64,000 nt of DNA from Sphingomonas sp. Leaf10 (GTDB taxonomy: Bacteria > Pseudomonadota > Alphaproteobacteria > Sphingomonadales > Sphingomonadaceae). The notes beneath the pieces were generated by a model that was not told the DNA's origin, made no database searches, and saw only the letters and a list, made by a program, of their open reading frames with translations. Positions 46,261 to 54,985 of this stretch are shown here, in pieces. Where the stretch lies: positions 189,611 through 253,610 of the forward strand of contig NZ_LMKE01000034.1 in assembly GCF_001421245.1 (NCBI RefSeq), in the 5' to 3' direction. Position numbers and translations under genes: made by a program. The first letter of the stretch is position 1. Each line of letters begins with the position of its first letter.

Positions 46261-46868
46261 CGACGACGATCGGATCACAGGCATCCTTGCGCCCCGACCT
46301 CGCGATCATCGCCGCGCATGTCGCGCGCGGATCGCGGGTACTCGATGTCGGGTGCGGCGACGGGCAGTTGATGACCGCGCTGCGCGACGAACGCGGCGTC
46401 GATGCGCGGGGGCTGGAGATCGATCCGGGCAATGTCGCCGATGCGATGGCGCGCGGGCTGTCGGTGATGCAGGGCGATGCCGATCGCGACCTCGCCGACT
46501 ATCCCGACGCCAGCTTCGACTATGCGATCCTCAGCCAGACGTTGCAGACGGCGATGCGGCCGCATGTCGTGCTCGACCATCTGCTGCGCATCGGCGCGCA
46601 GGCGTTCGTCTCGTTCCCGAACTTCGCGCACTGGCGGGTGCGGGCGTCGCTGTTGTGGGGCGGGCGGATGCCGGTGACGAAGCTGCTGCCCCTCGAATGG
46701 TATGAGACGCCCAACATCCACCATGTCACCATCGACGATTTCCGGGCGTTCGTCGCAAAGCGGGGGATCACCGTCGTCGATGCGTGGTTCCTGTCGGGGG
46801 GCAAGCGCACCACGGCGGCGGCGGCCAATTTCCGCGCCGAACATGCGGTCTTCCTGCTGCGACGCTGA
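46257..46868 (+). CDS. metW: MetW, methionine biosynthesis protein
   Basis: SAM-dependent methyltransferase-like partner of MetX. The 203-residue product has motif I 'SRVLDVGCGDGQLMTAL' (~23-39), 'LEIDPGNVADAMARGLSVMQ' (motif II region), the MetW hallmark 'LADYPDASFDYAILSQTLQT' (~79-98), 'SFPNFAHWRVRASLLWGGRM' and 'YETPNIHHVTIDDFRAF'. In Proteobacteria MetX and MetW are usually encoded together, and in several species both are required for acyltransfer. Here a GNAT gene sits between them. Confidence 0.95.
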   Translation: MTTTIGSQASLRPDLAIIAAHVARGSRVLDVGCGDGQLMTALRDERGVDARGLEIDPGNVADAMARGLSVMQGDADRDLADYPDASFDYAILSQTLQTAMRPHVVLDHLLRIGAQAFVSFPNFAHWRVRASLLWGGRMPVTKLLPLEWYETPNIHHVTIDDFRAFVAKRGITVVDAWFLSGGKRTTAAAANFRAEHAVFLLRR

Positions 46869-46910
46869 TCGCGCCGGCGATGAAAGGGGCGACGAAGGGG
46901 AGTGAGTGAC

Positions 46911-47603
46911 ATGCGTACCCGCCTGCTGTTGGTCATCGCATGCGGTGCCGCCGTGCTTGCCGGGTGCGCCCGCAAGACGCCCGAGGTGGCGACCGTCACG
47001 CCGCCGCCGATCCTGGTCCCGCCGCCCGCGCCGAAGCCCAAACCGCCACAGGGGGCCGCCCCGAACCTGACCATCCCGGCGGCGACGCCCGATGGCGGCT
47101 ATGCGACGCTCAACCGCGGGCTCAGCACCGACGCCGCGCTGTGGCATTTGCGGGCAGCGCTCAACGTCGCGGCGCTCCAGTGCAACATCGGCGATCCGGC
47201 CGGGGTCGCCGCCTATAATCGGCTGCTCAAGGGGCATGCCGCACGCTTCGCCGCCGCGTTCAAGGCGCTGGAGACCGAATATAAGCGCGGCGGCGGTGAC
47301 TGGCAGGACCGGTTCGACGATGCGATGACCCGCGTCTACAACTATTTTGCCCAACCGCCGGTCCGCGAACCCTTTTGTGCACGGGCGCTGCCGATGTTGA
47401 CACAGGTGGCGGACATGCCGGCGGGCGGGCTGGACGCCTTCGCCGCCCCCGGAATCGCCGCGCTCGACCAGCCGTTCGTCGATTTCTACCGCGCCTACGA
47501 CGCATATCGCGCCGCGCTGTCAACTTGGACCGCCGAACAGCCCCCGGTGCTGACCGTCGACCCACAAATATTGACCACTTCCAGCGACGTAACCGCCCAC
47601 TGA
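46911..47603 (+). CDS. Predicted lipoprotein of unknown function
   Basis: The 230-residue product has a lipoprotein signal with lipobox LAGC (Cys ~18), a Pro/Lys-rich linker ('PPPILVPPPAPKPKPPQGAA', ~29-48) and a mostly helical C-terminal domain with three further cysteines ('ALQCNIGDPAG', 'REPFCARALP'). I do not recognise the family. The ATG at 46911 has GGGGAG 8 nt upstream; the earlier in-frame GTG at 46902 overlaps that ribosome site. It lies 42 bp after metW. Confidence 0.8.
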   Translation: MRTRLLLVIACGAAVLAGCARKTPEVATVTPPPILVPPPAPKPKPPQGAAPNLTIPAATPDGGYATLNRGLSTDAALWHLRAALNVAALQCNIGDPAGVAAYNRLLKGHAARFAAAFKALETEYKRGGGDWQDRFDDAMTRVYNYFAQPPVREPFCARALPMLTQVADMPAGGLDAFAAPGIAALDQPFVDFYRAYDAYRAALSTWTAEQPPVLTVDPQILTTSSDVTAH

Positions 47604-47643
47604 CCCCTTGCCAGCACGGCCCCCACGCGACACCTTCGTCACC

Positions 47644-48441
47644 ATGTCTAACGCTCCCATTCGCATCGGTATCGGCGGCTGGACCTTCGCGCCGTGGCGC
47701 GGCAGCTTCTATCCCGAAAAACTGCCCCAGAAGCGCGAGTTGGAGTATGCGAGCCACGCGCTGACTGCGATCGAAATCAACGCGACCTATCACGGCACCC
47801 AGAAGCCGGCGAGTTTCGCCAACTGGGCCGCGACCGCACCCGATGGCTTCGTGTTCGCGGTCAAGGCTTCGCGCTTCTGCACCAATCGCAAGGTATTGGC
47901 GGAGGCTGAGGAATCGATCGCGAAGTTCGTCGGTTCGGGCATCACCGAGCTCGGCGACAAGCTCGGCCCGATCCTGTGGCAGTTCATGGCGACCAAGAAA
48001 TTCGACGCCGACGACTTCGCCGCCTTCCTCGCGCTGCTTCCAGCAACCCATGCCGGCGTGAATCTGCGCCACGCGGTACAGGTCCGTCACGACAGTTTCC
48101 ATGTTCCCGAATTCGTGGCGATGGCGCGCAAGGCAGGGGTCGCGATCGTCCATGCCGATGCGGCGGAATATCCTGCCATCGCCGACGTCACCGGCGATTT
48201 CGTCTATGCCCGGCTGGAAAACGCCGTCGAGAACGTGGCGACAGGCTATGACGACGCCGCGCTCGATCGCTGGGGAGAGGCTGCGCGGACCTGGGCGTCG
48301 GGGGGCACGCCCGACGGCCTGCCCTATGCCGACCCGACCGTGCCGCCGGAGAAACCGCGCGAAACCTTCATCTTCTTCATCAACGGCGCCAAAGTCAGGG
48401 CGCCAGCCGGCGCGCAGGCGCTGATCGAGCGAATCAAATAA
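47644..48441 (+). CDS. DUF72 family protein
   Basis: The 265-residue TIM-barrel-like protein belongs to DUF72 (YecE): 'IRIGIGGWTFAPWRGSFYPE' (~6-25), 'LTAIEINATYHGTQKPASFA' (~40-59), 'FVFAVKASRFCTN', 'LGPILWQFMATKKFDADDF' and 'AVQVRHDSFHVPEFVAMA'. No reaction is established for the family. It stops directly against the gpsA stop codon (convergent, no gap). Confidence 0.9.
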   Translation: MSNAPIRIGIGGWTFAPWRGSFYPEKLPQKRELEYASHALTAIEINATYHGTQKPASFANWAATAPDGFVFAVKASRFCTNRKVLAEAEESIAKFVGSGITELGDKLGPILWQFMATKKFDADDFAAFLALLPATHAGVNLRHAVQVRHDSFHVPEFVAMARKAGVAIVHADAAEYPAIADVTGDFVYARLENAVENVATGYDDAALDRWGEAARTWASGGTPDGLPYADPTVPPEKPRETFIFFINGAKVRAPAGAQALIERIK

Positions 48442-49416
48442 TCACATTCCCTCGCGGCGCAGCGGGCGGCTGAGCAGCGCTTCGATCACCTGCCCGACCG
48501 GGGTGCCGGTCAAGAGCGCGCCGACCGCCGCCGTCACCGGCATGTCGACGCCCGCCTCCGCCGCCGCCTCGCACAATACCGGCGCGGTGAAGGCGCCCTC
48601 TGCCACCGTCCGGCGATCCGCCAACAGGTCGGCGGCGGCGCGTCCCTGCCCCAGCCCGACGCCCAGCGAATAGTTGCGCGACGCGGTCGACGAACAGGTC
48701 AGCACCAGATCGCCCAGCCCCGACAGCCCGGCCAGCGTTTCCGCCCGCGCACCGCGCGCCAGACCGAAACGGGTCATTTCGGCGAAACCACGTGCGATCA
48801 CCGAGGCGCGCGCATTCTGGCCCAGCCCCGCCCCCTCGACCACGCCGCAGGCGATGGCGAGGACGTTCTTGACCGCCCCGCCGATCTCCGCGCCGATCAC
48901 GTCGTCGCTGGCATAGGGTCGGAAGCCCGGCGCGGCGAGCCGCTCGGCCAGCCGGTCGCGCAACGCGGCATCGGCGCAGGCGAGGGTGACAGCGGTCGGC
49001 TTGCCCGCCGCGACCTCGTGCGCAAAGGTAGGGCCGGACAGCACCGCGACCGGCGCCTGGGGATGGACGGCGCGCGCGACCTCGCCGACCAGCATCCGGC
49101 TGCCCGCCTCGATGCCCTTCGCGCACAGCACCAGCGCGCGTTCGTCGACATTGATCGTTGACAATATGCTGCGCACATGTTGCGCCGGGGTCACGACCAG
49201 CAGCGCATCGGCTGAATTGAGGTCGGCGCTGTCGGTCGTGGCGCGGATTGCCCTCGACAGGGTAACATCGGGAAGGAACACCGGGTTCTCTTGCCGATCG
49301 TTGATCGCCTCGGCGACGTCGCGCTCGCGCACCCATAACGTCACGTCGCCGCCGCGCGCGGCGACCTGTGCCAGCGCGGTGCCCCATGCGCCGCCGCCGA
49401 TGACCCCGATCTTCAT
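48442..49416 (-). CDS. gpsA: Glycerol-3-phosphate dehydrogenase [NAD(P)+]
   Basis: Reduces dihydroxyacetone phosphate to sn-glycerol 3-phosphate for phospholipid synthesis. The 324-residue cytoplasmic product has the nucleotide motif '[18 protein letters not shown]' (~3-20), '[13 protein letters not shown]', '[17 protein letters not shown]' (catalytic Lys), '[20 protein letters not shown]' (~140-159) and '[16 protein letters not shown]' (~188-203). Its ATG overlaps the tsaD stop by three bases, so tsaD-gpsA are coupled. Confidence 0.95.
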   Translation of the reverse strand: MKIGVIGGGAWGTALAQVAARGGDVTLWVRERDVAEAINDRQENPVFLPDVTLSRAIRATTDSADLNSADALLVVTPAQHVRSILSTINVDERALVLCAKGIEAGSRMLVGEVARAVHPQAPVAVLSGPTFAHEVAAGKPTAVTLACADAALRDRLAERLAAPGFRPYASDDVIGAEIGGAVKNVLAIACGVVEGAGLGQNARASVIARGFAEMTRFGLARGARAETLAGLSGLGDLVLTCSSTASRNYSLGVGLGQGRAAADLLADRRTVAEGAFTAPVLCEAAAEAGVDMPVTAAVGALLTGTPVGQVIEALLSRPLRREGM

Positions 49417-50453
49417 GCCTTCACTCCTGCCCCGCGCACCTTTTCCGCCGACGGATCGAGCGGCCAGCGCGGGCGCGCCGCCACGTCGAGCGGGTCGCTA
49501 TGCCCCGCCATGAACCGCTCCGCCCCGGCCCAGGCGATCATCGCCGCATTGTCGGTACACAGCCACAATGGCGGCGCGACGAAGCGCAGGTCGTTGGCCA
49601 CGGCCAGTTCCTCCAGCGCGCCACGCACCGCGCGATTGGCGGCGACCCCGCCCGCCACGACCAGCGCGCTGACCGGCCCGGTCAGCTTCAGCGCCAGCTT
49701 CGTCCGGTCGAGCAGGCAGTCCACGACCGCCTGCTGGAACGACGCCGCGATATCGGCAACCGAATGGGTGCCGGCATCATGCGCGCGCAGCACCGCGCTC
49801 TTCAGACCGGCGAAGGAGAAATGCGGATCGGGCGTACCGATCAGCGGCCGGGGCAGCGGCACCGCCCGCGCGTTACCCTCGATCGCCGCCGCCTCGACCC
49901 GCGGACCGCCGGGATAGCCCAGCCCCAGCACCTTGGCGGTCTTGTCGAACGCCTCGCCCGCCGCATCGTCGATCGTCGTGCCCAGCCGCCGATACTGCCC
50001 GACGCCATCGACCCGCAGCAACTGGCAATGGCCGCCCGAGACCAGCAGCAGGAGGTATGGGTAGGCAAGGTCGGGATCGGTCAGCCGCGGCGACAGCGCA
50101 TGTCCCTCCAGATGATTGACCGCGACCAGCGGCTTGTTCGCCGCGAGCGCCAGCGCCTTGGCAGTGACCAGCCCGACCATCACCCCGCCGATCAGCCCCG
50201 GCCCGGCGGTCGCCGCGATCGCGTCCACTTGCGCGAGGGCGACGCCGGCATCGGCCAGCGCCCCTTCGACCAGCGACGGCAGGATTTCGACATGGGCGCG
50301 GGCGGCGATTTCGGGCACGACCCCGCCATAGGGGGCATGCGCCGCTTCCTGTCCGGCAAGGCGGTGCGACAGGATCGTGCGGTCGCCACGGACGAGCGCG
50401 ACGGCAGTCTCGTCGCAGCTGGATTCGATCCCGAGGATGAGGGGGTTGGCCAT
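49413..50453 (-). CDS. tsaD: tRNA N6-adenosine threonylcarbamoyltransferase TsaD
   Basis: Transfers the threonylcarbamoyl group to A37 of ANN-decoding tRNAs with TsaB/TsaE. The 346-residue ASKHA-fold protein has '[16 protein letters not shown]' (~6-21), the metal-binding '[12 protein letters not shown]' (~109-120, HxxxH), '[20 protein letters not shown]' in parts, and '[20 protein letters not shown]' (~264-283). The start at 50453 (MANPLILGI) is the family's normal one; the longer frame upstream reads through the palindromic element at 50482-50725. It diverges from hemC across that element. Confidence 0.96.
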   Translation of the reverse strand: MANPLILGIESSCDETAVALVRGDRTILSHRLAGQEAAHAPYGGVVPEIAARAHVEILPSLVEGALADAGVALAQVDAIAATAGPGLIGGVMVGLVTAKALALAANKPLVAVNHLEGHALSPRLTDPDLAYPYLLLLVSGGHCQLLRVDGVGQYRRLGTTIDDAAGEAFDKTAKVLGLGYPGGPRVEAAAIEGNARAVPLPRPLIGTPDPHFSFAGLKSAVLRAHDAGTHSVADIAASFQQAVVDCLLDRTKLALKLTGPVSALVVAGGVAANRAVRGALEELAVANDLRFVAPPLWLCTDNAAMIAWAGAERFMAGHSDPLDVAARPRWPLDPSAEKVRGAGVKA

Positions 50454-50481
50454 TCGCCCGGCTGTAGCGCGGATGGGGGGA

Positions 50482-50725
50482 GAGAAGAAAGATTGGTTCA
50501 CGCGAAGGCGCGAAGACGCGGAGAAGGAATAGAAGGGATTGTTTTCGCGCAGAGGCGCCGAGGACGCAGAGAAAGCGTCAGTCTGTCGCCGCGACAGCGG
50601 CTCCCAACCATGTGTCTCCCGATCGCAAAAGCTTCCGTCCGATCGCAACCCCTCTGCGCCTCCGCGCCTCCGCGCGAAGACAATCTTCTTTGCGCCTTCG
50701 CGCCTCCGCGTGAACCAACCTTCTT
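50482..50725. repeat. Long imperfect palindromic element, copy 2
   Basis: The left end GATTGGTTCACGCGAAGGCG (50491-50510) is complementary to the right end CGCCTCCGCGTGAACCAAC (50701-50719). Further GCGCAGAGGCGCCGAGG-type segments on the left pair with CTCTGCGCCTCCGCGCCTCC on the right. The core contains GCCGCGACAGCGGCT (50597-50611) and GATCGCA, also found in copy 3. It occupies most of the 305-bp divergent gap between tsaD and hemC, where both promoters must lie. Confidence 0.88.
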
Positions 50726-50758
50726 GCCCCGAACGAACCCGATAGATAGCGAGCGACG

Positions 50759-51670
50759 ATGACCTTCAAACTGGGCACGCGCGGATCGCCGCTGGCATTG
50801 GTGCAGGCGCATGCCACGCGCGACGCGCTGGCGATGGCGCATCAGATCGATCCGGCAGAAATCGAGATCGTGACGATCAAGACCACCGGCGACCGGGTGC
50901 AGGACCGTGCGCTGGCCGAGATCGGCGGCAAGGCGCTGTGGACCAAGGAGCTCGACCGCGCGCTGTGCTGCGGTGACATCGACGCGGCGGTCCATTCGAT
51001 GAAGGATGTCGAGACGATCCGCCCGACCGAGATCCGCATCGCCGCGATGCTGCCGCGCGCCGATGTCCGCGACCGGCTGGTCGGGATCGCCTCTCTGGCC
51101 GAACTGCGCGACGGCGGCGTCGTCGGCACCAGCAGCCCACGGCGGGCGGCGCAAGTGCTGCACCACCGTCCCGATGCGAAGATCGTGTTGTTCCGGGGCA
51201 ACGTCGACACGCGCCTCACAAAGCTGGCGGCGGGCGAGGTCGACGCGACGCTGCTCGCCGCCGCCGGACTTACCCGGTTGGGGCGGCCCGATGTCGGGAC
51301 GGCGGTCGCGATCGACGACATGCTCCCCGCCCCGTCGCAGGGTGCGGTCGGGATCGAGGTACGGGCGGAGGACGAACGCACCCTCGGCTTCGTTCGCGCC
51401 ATCGACCATGCGCCGACGCATCAGGCGGTGCGCGCCGAACGCGGCTTCCTCGCGGCGCTGGGCGCCGACTGCCATTCGCCGGTCGCGGCGCTGGCGACGA
51501 TCGCGGACGACGTGCTGACGCTGACCGGGCAGTTGCTGGCGCAGGACGGCAGCGCGCAGGTGCGCGGCAGCGTCAGCGGCGCGATCGACGATATCGACCT
51601 GCCGCGCGGCCTCGCCGAAACGCTGCTGGCGCGGGCTCCCGAGCATGTCGCGAAGCTGTTCGCACGATGA
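50759..51670 (+). CDS. hemC: Porphobilinogen deaminase (hydroxymethylbilane synthase)
   Basis: Polymerises four porphobilinogens into hydroxymethylbilane in heme synthesis. The 303-residue product has '[14 protein letters not shown]' (~4-17), '[20 protein letters not shown]' (~42-61), '[12 protein letters not shown]' (~80-91), '[17 protein letters not shown]' and the dipyrromethane cofactor cysteine in '[11 protein letters not shown]' (Cys238). The ATG at 50759 is close to the right end of the palindromic element. Its stop overlaps the hemD start. Confidence 0.96.
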   Translation: MTFKLGTRGSPLALVQAHATRDALAMAHQIDPAEIEIVTIKTTGDRVQDRALAEIGGKALWTKELDRALCCGDIDAAVHSMKDVETIRPTEIRIAAMLPRADVRDRLVGIASLAELRDGGVVGTSSPRRAAQVLHHRPDAKIVLFRGNVDTRLTKLAAGEVDATLLAAAGLTRLGRPDVGTAVAIDDMLPAPSQGAVGIEVRAEDERTLGFVRAIDHAPTHQAVRAERGFLAALGADCHSPVAALATIADDVLTLTGQLLAQDGSAQVRGSVSGAIDDIDLPRGLAETLLARAPEHVAKLFAR

Positions 51671-52338
51671 CCCTGCCGATCGCGGTGTTGCGCCCCGAAC
51701 CGGGCAATGCCGCGACTGCCAGCGCGATCGAGGCGCTGGGCCGGCGGGCGATCCGGCTGCCGCTGTTCCGGATCGTGCCGCTGCCGTGGAACGGTCCCGA
51801 ACCGCAGGCGCACGACGCGCTCATCCTGACCAGCGCCAATGCGGTCCGCCATGCCGGGTCGGCGCTCTCGCGCTATGCCGCGCTGCCGGTCCATGCGGTC
51901 GGTGCGGCGACGGCGGCGGCGGCGCGGGCGGCGGGACTGCGCGTCGCGGCAACCGGTAGCGGCGATGGCCGGGCCCTGCTCGATGTGGCACAGGCAGGCG
52001 GCGTGCGCGCTGGTCTATTGCTGACGGCGCGCGACCGGGCGGTGGCGTCGCATCCGGCGGTGTCCGCGATCGAGACGGTTTATGCCAGCGAGGCAGTCGA
52101 TCCGGTCGACCCAACGCCGCTCACCGGATCGGTCGCGCTGGTCCACTCGCGCCGGGCTGGCGAGCGGCTGACGGAGTTGGTGCGCGATCGCAGTCGGATC
52201 GCCATCGCCGCCATCTCCGATGCAGCGGCAACCGGACTGGGCGGCGGCTGGCGGGCCGTGACGGTGGCGACGCGGCCCGACGATGCCAGCGTGATCGCCG
52301 CCGCCATCGCCCTTGCCGACACGCTCGCACGCGATTGA
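51667..52338 (+). CDS. hemD: Uroporphyrinogen-III synthase
   Basis: Cyclises hydroxymethylbilane with inversion of ring D. The 223-residue product is a weakly conserved two-domain HemD: 'PIAVLRPEPGNAATASAIEA' (~3-22), 'ALILTSANAVRHAGSALSRY' (~55-74), 'VHAVGAATAAAARAAGL', and in the second half 'ALVHSRRAGERLTELVRDRS' and 'IAAISDAAATGLGGGWRAVT'. Assignment also rests on the four-base overlap with hemC. The mic60 gene follows after 30 bp. Confidence 0.9.
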   Translation: MTLPIAVLRPEPGNAATASAIEALGRRAIRLPLFRIVPLPWNGPEPQAHDALILTSANAVRHAGSALSRYAALPVHAVGAATAAAARAAGLRVAATGSGDGRALLDVAQAGGVRAGLLLTARDRAVASHPAVSAIETVYASEAVDPVDPTPLTGSVALVHSRRAGERLTELVRDRSRIAIAAISDAAATGLGGGWRAVTVATRPDDASVIAAAIALADTLARD

Positions 52339-52368
52339 CCCGGCGCACGGGCGCGGGGATAAGGCGAC

Positions 52369-53286
52369 ATGATCAGCGACGACCCGTCCTTCGCGACGAC
52401 CAGCGGCCCGTACCGGCAGCGACGAAGCCGGGGATGGCTCCTCATCGCCCTGCTCGCCTTCCTGATCGGCATCGGCGCGACGCTGGCGGTGCTGCGCTAT
52501 GTTGCGCCCCGGCTCGGCTGGGACGGACCGACGCAGGCTGCGACCTCGGTCGCGCAGCCGACGCCCACTCCCGCGCCGCAACCTATCGCCGCGACCACGC
52601 TGCCGATCCTGTCGGCGCGTGAGGCGGCGCTGGCGGCGCGGATCAGCGAATTAGAGACGCGGATCGTCGGGCTCGACACCAGCGCACGCAACGCGGCGGG
52701 CTATGCGACGCGGGCCGAGGACATGATGGTGATCGTCGCCACCCGCCGCGCGCTCGATCGCGGACGCCCGCTCGATTACCTCGAAGGGCAGTTGCGCGAT
52801 CGGTTCGGCAACGGCCGTCCGGACGCGGTCCGCACGCTGATCACCGCCGCGCAGAACCCGGTGACGCTCGACGACCTGCGCAGCGCGCTCGACGCGGTCG
52901 CGACGCCGCTGGTCGCTGGCCGGTCGGGCGAGGGCTTCTGGGACGGACTGCGCCGCGAGTTCGGACAGTTGATCGTGCTGCGCCAGGGGCCGACGCCCAG
53001 CAGCCGCCCGATCGACCGGCTTGACCGCGCCCGACGGCGGCTCGACACCGGTCAGGTCGAACAGGCGATGGCCGAGATCGAGCGGATGCCCGGTGCCGCC
53101 AGTGCGCGCGGCTGGACCGCCGCCGCGGGGCGCTATGTCGAGGCGCGCAAGGCGCTGATCGATCTCGAATCGGTGGCGCTGACCACGCCGGCGCCGGCGC
53201 CCGCCGCGCTGCCCGCGCAGGTGCAGGCCGCACCCCCGCAATCCGAATCCACGGTCGCCGCCGATCCGGTCGGCCCAACGCTGTAA
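52369..53286 (+). CDS. Alphaproteobacterial Mic60/mitofilin-related protein
   Basis: This inner-membrane protein is anchored by one N-terminal helix ([20 protein letters not shown], ~22-41). A Pro/Thr-rich periplasmic linker, a coiled-coil segment ('[20 protein letters not shown]', ~82-101) and a C-terminal mitofilin-like helical domain ('[16 protein letters not shown]', '[20 protein letters not shown]', ~185-250) follow. Established work places alphaproteobacterial Mic60, the homologue of the mitochondrial cristae-junction protein, beside heme genes, as here. It would shape intracytoplasmic membranes and contact outer-membrane proteins; function in this organism is inference. The product is 305 residues. 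Confidence 0.8.
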   Translation: MISDDPSFATTSGPYRQRRSRGWLLIALLAFLIGIGATLAVLRYVAPRLGWDGPTQAATSVAQPTPTPAPQPIAATTLPILSAREAALAARISELETRIVGLDTSARNAAGYATRAEDMMVIVATRRALDRGRPLDYLEGQLRDRFGNGRPDAVRTLITAAQNPVTLDDLRSALDAVATPLVAGRSGEGFWDGLRREFGQLIVLRQGPTPSSRPIDRLDRARRRLDTGQVEQAMAEIERMPGAASARGWTAAAGRYVEARKALIDLESVALTTPAPAPAALPAQVQAAPPQSESTVAADPVGPTL

Positions 53287-53297
53287 GGAAAGAGAGT

Positions 53298-54482
53298 ATG
53301 GCCGAGATGGGCCGTTTCGACTGGCAAGACCCGTTCGCGCTCGACGCGCAATTGACCGACGAAGAACGCATGGTCCGCGACGCGGCGCACGGCTATGCCC
53401 GCGAAAAGCTGTTGCCGCGCGTCACCCGCGCGTTCCTCGACGAGGATTTCGCGCGCGAGATCATGTCGGAAATGGGCGAGCTGGGGCTGCTGGGTCCGAC
53501 GATCGATCCCGAATATGGCGGGGCGGGTCTGGGCTATGTCGCCTACGGTCTGGTCGCGCGCGAGGTCGAGGCGGTCGATTCGGGCTATCGCAGCGCGATG
53601 AGCGTGCAGTCGAGCCTCGTGATGCATCCGATCAACGCCTATGGTTCGGAGGAACAGCGCCGCAAATACCTGCCAAAGCTGGCGAGCGGCGAGTGGGTCG
53701 GCTGTTTCGGTCTGACCGAACCCGATGCCGGATCGGACCCGGCGGGGATGCGGACCCGGGCGACAAAGATCGATGGCGGCTATCGCCTTTCCGGCGCCAA
53801 GATGTGGATCACCAATTCGCCGATCGCCGACGTGTTCGTCGTGTGGGCCAAGTCCGACGCTCATGACGGCAAGATCCGCGGCTTCGTGCTGGAAAAGGGC
53901 ATGAAGGGGCTGTCGGCACCGAAGATCGAGGGCAAGCTGAGCTTACGCGCGTCGATCACCGGTGAGATCGTGATGGACGGGGTCGAGGTCGGCGAGGACG
54001 CGCTGCTGCCGAACGTCGAGGGGCTGAAGGGGCCGTTCGGCTGCCTCAACCGCGCACGCTACGGCATCGCGTGGGGCACGATGGGCGCGGCCGAGTTCTG
54101 TATGCAGGCGGCGCGGCAATATACGCTCGACCGCAAGCAGTTCGGGGTGCCGCTGGCGTCGAAGCAGCTGGTGCAGTTGAAGCTGGCCGACATGCAGACC
54201 GAGATCGCGCTGGGGTTGCAGGCGGCGTTGCGCGCCGGGCGGATGTTCGACGAGGGGACGCTGGCGCCCGAGGCGATCTCGATCATCAAGCGCAACAATT
54301 GCGGCAAGGCGCTGGCCATCGCCCGCACCGCGCGCGACATGCATGGCGGCAACGGGATCGCTGCCGAATTCCACGTGATGCGCCATGCGATCAACCTCGA
54401 GACGGTCAACACCTATGAGGGCACGCACGACGTGCACGGGTTGATTCAGGGTCGCGCGATCACCGGGATCGCCGCCTTCTGA
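53298..54482 (+). CDS. gcdH: Acyl-CoA dehydrogenase, probable glutaryl-CoA dehydrogenase
   Basis: FAD enzyme that oxidises and decarboxylates glutaryl-CoA to crotonyl-CoA in lysine/tryptophan catabolism. The 394-residue product has '[20 protein letters not shown]' (~137-156), '[20 protein letters not shown]' (~162-181), '[20 protein letters not shown]' (~249-268), '[20 protein letters not shown]' and the catalytic glutamate in '[10 protein letters not shown]' (Glu374). Substrate choice follows the GCDH-like sequence ('[17 protein letters not shown]') and the CoA transferase gene downstream. The next gene starts on the last base of its stop codon. Confidence 0.93.
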   Translation: MAEMGRFDWQDPFALDAQLTDEERMVRDAAHGYAREKLLPRVTRAFLDEDFAREIMSEMGELGLLGPTIDPEYGGAGLGYVAYGLVAREVEAVDSGYRSAMSVQSSLVMHPINAYGSEEQRRKYLPKLASGEWVGCFGLTEPDAGSDPAGMRTRATKIDGGYRLSGAKMWITNSPIADVFVVWAKSDAHDGKIRGFVLEKGMKGLSAPKIEGKLSLRASITGEIVMDGVEVGEDALLPNVEGLKGPFGCLNRARYGIAWGTMGAAEFCMQAARQYTLDRKQFGVPLASKQLVQLKLADMQTEIALGLQAALRAGRMFDEGTLAPEAISIIKRNNCGKALAIARTARDMHGGNGIAAEFHVMRHAINLETVNTYEGTHDVHGLIQGRAITGIAAF

Positions 54483-54985
54483 TGGATCGCCAGCCGGAAT
54501 TGCAGGGGGAACTGGTCCACGTCGCGCCGACGGTGACCAAGGATTATGCCGCGCTATACGCCGTCGCGGCGGACCCGGCGATCTGGGACCAGCATCCGGC
54601 GCACGACCGCTGGCAGGAAAATGTCTTTCGCGCGTTCTTTGACGAAGGGATGGCGACCGGCGGGATGCTGACGATCCGCGATGCGGCGGACGGCGCGGTG
54701 ATCGGAGCGACCCGCTATGTCCCGGCGGGGGAGAAGGCGGTCGAGATCGGCTGGACCTTCCTCGCGCGCAGCCATTGGCGGCGCGGCTATAATCGCGAAT
54801 TGAAACGGTTGATGATCGACCATGCGCTGACGCAGGTCGAGGCGGTCCGGTTCAGCGCCGGCGCCGACAACCACCGGTCGCGGCGCGCGATCGAGGCGCT
54901 GGGCGCGATGCAGTTGCCGGATGCCATGGTTGAACGCGGCGGGCAGGTCGTGCCGCGCGTGATCTACGAACTGCGCCGCGCATGA
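54482..54985 (+). CDS. GNAT family acetyltransferase (RimJ/RimL-like)
   Basis: The 167-residue protein has the GNAT pattern 'AVEIGWTFLARSHWRRGYNR' (~80-99) and 'EAVRFSAGADNHRSRRAIEA' (~119-138), with N-terminal 'LVHVAPTVTKDYAALYAVAA'. The target is unknown. It is wedged by overlaps (TGATG upstream, ATGA downstream) between glutaryl-CoA dehydrogenase and the CoA transferase, so all three are co-expressed. Confidence 0.87.
   Translation: MDRQPELQGELVHVAPTVTKDYAALYAVAADPAIWDQHPAHDRWQENVFRAFFDEGMATGGMLTIRDAADGAVIGATRYVPAGEKAVEIGWTFLARSHWRRGYNRELKRLMIDHALTQVEAVRFSAGADNHRSRRAIEALGAMQLPDAMVERGGQVVPRVIYELRRA

Noticed and set aside
50482..50725. A CRISPR array or tandem repeat in the GCGCAGAGG-rich gaps.
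   Set aside because: The repeats are irregular and arranged as complementary arms of one palindrome, without regular spacers.
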